NCBI GenBank assembly: GCA_028290165.1
Contig: JAQGKJ010000618.1
Span: forward strand, 1-7,242
Origin: Bradyrhizobium sp.
Lineage (GTDB): Bacteria > Pseudomonadota > Alphaproteobacteria > Rhizobiales > Xanthobacteraceae
Length of the DNA: 7,242 bases
Reading direction: 5' to 3'
Shown here piece after piece: positions 6,475 to 7,242 of this stretch. Both the position numbers and the translations under genes were made by a program. The number at the start of each line of letters is the position of its first letter. The first letter of the stretch is position 1. The notes under the pieces are model-generated. The model was not told the DNA's origin. It ran no database searches and saw only the letters and a program-made list of their open reading frames with translations.

Positions 6475-6933
6475 GTGAGCACGCAGAAAGGGCCCACGCT
6501 CGCCGTGTTGCCGGTTGCGAAGGATGAAACTTCGGTAGCCACCCCGCAGATTTTGCAACCTAGCGGCTGGCCGGCGTCGAAGGGATACGCCAACGGCATG
6601 GCGGCCGACGGCCGTCTTGTGGTGACCGGCGGCGTGATTGGTTGGAATGATCAGGGTCATTTGCCCGCCGACTTCGTTGCGCAGGTCCGTCAAACCCTCT
6701 GCAATATTTCAGCCATTCTGGCCGAGGGCGGCGCGCGGCCCGAGCATCTCGTCCGTCTCACCTGGTATGTCGTCGACATGGAGGAATATCTGGCGAACCT
6801 GAAGACGCTCGGGCAGGTCTATCGCGATATTTTCGGCGCGCATTATCCCGCGATGGCGCTGGTCCAGGTCGTGCGTCTCGTGGAAAAAGCGGCGCGGGTC
6901 GAGATCGAGGCGACGGCGGTGGTGCCGCGTTGA
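6475..6933 (+). CDS. RidA/YjgF-YER057c-UK114 family protein lacking the canonical Arg
   Basis: A 152-residue RidA-fold protein, normally a homotrimer with ligand clefts between subunits. Characterised RidA hydrolyses reactive enamine/imine intermediates; relatives include 2-aminomuconate deaminases. The fold is visible from LVVTGGVIGWN (48-58) through QVRQTLCNISAILAEGGA (70-87), LVRLTWYVVDMEEY (92-105) and a C-terminal VEIEATAVV (142-150). E. coli RidA has PARSCVEVARL with Arg105, which grips the substrate carboxylate. This protein reads PAMALVQVVRL, placing Met127 there, so ordinary 2-aminoacrylate deaminase activity is unlikely and it falls with Rid subgroups lacking that Arg. The acidic residues of VEIEA are kept. 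The start is GTG 6475, with GGAGAG (6463-6468) 6 nt upstream; an in-frame TTG at 6469 would overlap this site. It is 28 nt after the ligase stop, so one operon. It may process an imine/enamine or ketone formed from the activated aromatic. Confidence 0.9.
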   Translation: MSTQKGPTLAVLPVAKDETSVATPQILQPSGWPASKGYANGMAADGRLVVTGGVIGWNDQGHLPADFVAQVRQTLCNISAILAEGGARPEHLVRLTWYVVDMEEYLANLKTLGQVYRDIFGAHYPAMALVQVVRLVEKAARVEIEATAVVPR

Positions 6934-6947
6934 GTCGATCTGCTGCA

Positions 6948-6981
6948 GATTCGGCAGACATAACTGTCCTTCCTGCCGATC
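6948..6981. terminator. Weak bidirectional hairpin between convergent genes
   Basis: In the 59-nt gap between convergent stops, GAT-t-CGGCAG (6948-6957) pairs with CTGCCGATC (6973-6981) apart from one bulged T. GACA (6957-6960) and TGTC (6965-6968) can extend the structure inward around a TAAC loop. No T-run follows on either strand, so it would be a poor intrinsic terminator. Position between converging genes is the main argument. Confidence 0.35.
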
Positions 6982-6992
6982 CGCACGATTTC

Positions 6993-7242
6993 TCAGCCGA
7001 TCCACTGCCATTGCGCGAACAACGCCGCATACATCAATAGCAAGCTGCCGCAGATACCCGCGATTGCCGGAACTGCCCAACTCCACCGACCCGCCAAGCG
7101 CGCCATGACAACGAACAGTGGGAACGACACGATATTGAAACGGGCCATCGAAGTGAACCCTGCTGGACCGCCGCACAGGGTCAGATAGGGCAGCGCCAGC
7201 AACAGGGCGGCAAACAGCGTCATGCCGCGGCTGATACCGGCG
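6993..7242 (-). CDS. C-terminal part of a multispanning membrane protein, possibly a GT-C glycosyltransferase (truncated by window edge)
   Basis: The minus-strand frame ends at TGA (complement of 6993-6995) and stays open to the right edge; the codons before the internal ATG at 7223 read AGISRG, so the true start lies beyond the window. About 82 residues are visible with three likely membrane helices: TLFAALLLALPYLTLC, FNIVSFPLFVVMARLA, and WAVPAIAGICGSLLLMYAALFA, ending QWQWIG. The pattern of a loop SMARF followed by a hydrophobic FPLF helix close to the C-terminus resembles bacterial PIG-V/Gpi18-like mannosyltransferases and other polyprenyl-phosphate-sugar-dependent glycosyltransferases, whose catalytic residues sit near the N-terminus and cannot be checked here. 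It converges on the RidA gene and is probably unrelated to the aromatic locus. Membrane protein is well supported; the glycosyltransferase call is tentative. Confidence 0.6.
   Translation of the reverse strand, partial: AGISRGMTLFAALLLALPYLTLCGGPAGFTSMARFNIVSFPLFVVMARLAGRWSWAVPAIAGICGSLLLMYAALFAQWQWIG

Noticed and set aside
5298..6599. Long minus-strand open frame (about 433 codons) opposite the CoA ligase
   Set aside because: Composition is Arg/Gly/Asp/His-rich with no recognisable domain; it mirrors the codon bias of the well-supported ligase on the other strand and runs into the RidA gene.
1..7242. tRNA, rRNA, CRISPR array, riboswitch or transposase gene
   Set aside because: Looked for cloverleaf ends, regularly spaced repeats and transposase motifs; none seen.

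Overview
The window looks like a chromosomal segment from a GC-rich alphaproteobacterium, most likely Bradyrhizobium or a close relative in the Nitrobacteraceae. The inference rests on GC-biased third codon positions, the style of the proteins, and two intergenic palindromic repeats (1112-1245 and 1739-1790) that resemble dispersed repeats I associate with that group. No RNA gene, CRISPR array, transposase or phage gene was seen.

Left part (1-2969): a PhzS-like FAD-dependent monooxygenase, cut by the left edge, runs rightward and ends at 1095. It converges across a cruciform-type repeat on a leftward pair. That pair is a Leu/Ile/Val-type periplasmic solute-binding protein (1794-2969), followed downstream by a small single-domain cupin (1256-1711), with a second short repeat between them. 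No permease or ATPase gene accompanies the binding protein.

Middle (2970-3308): a 339-bp divergent promoter region. It holds a candidate promoter for the leftward pair and, for the rightward genes, a -35-like box followed by a near-perfect palindrome that could be a MarR operator.

Right part (3309-6933): four rightward genes. A MarR regulator and an arylformamidase-like HGGYW alpha/beta hydrolase are 4 nt apart. After a 143-bp AT-rich gap with its own promoter-like and operator-like signals come a benzoate/2-aminobenzoate-CoA ligase and, 28 nt later, a RidA-family protein. The right edge carries the C-terminal end of a multispanning membrane protein on the minus strand, possibly a GT-C type glycosyltransferase.

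Read together, the locus looks like an aromatic-acid (aminobenzoate-type) uptake and activation module. The binding protein captures a small acid in the periplasm, the hydrolase releases an aryl amine or acid from an amide or ester (kynurenine-formamidase-like chemistry), the ligase makes the CoA thioester, and the RidA-like protein may act on or bind a reactive intermediate. MarR is the likely ligand-responsive switch. The ring-attacking enzyme expected for 2-aminobenzoyl-CoA is not in the window. The substrate assignment is inference; the enzyme families are well supported.
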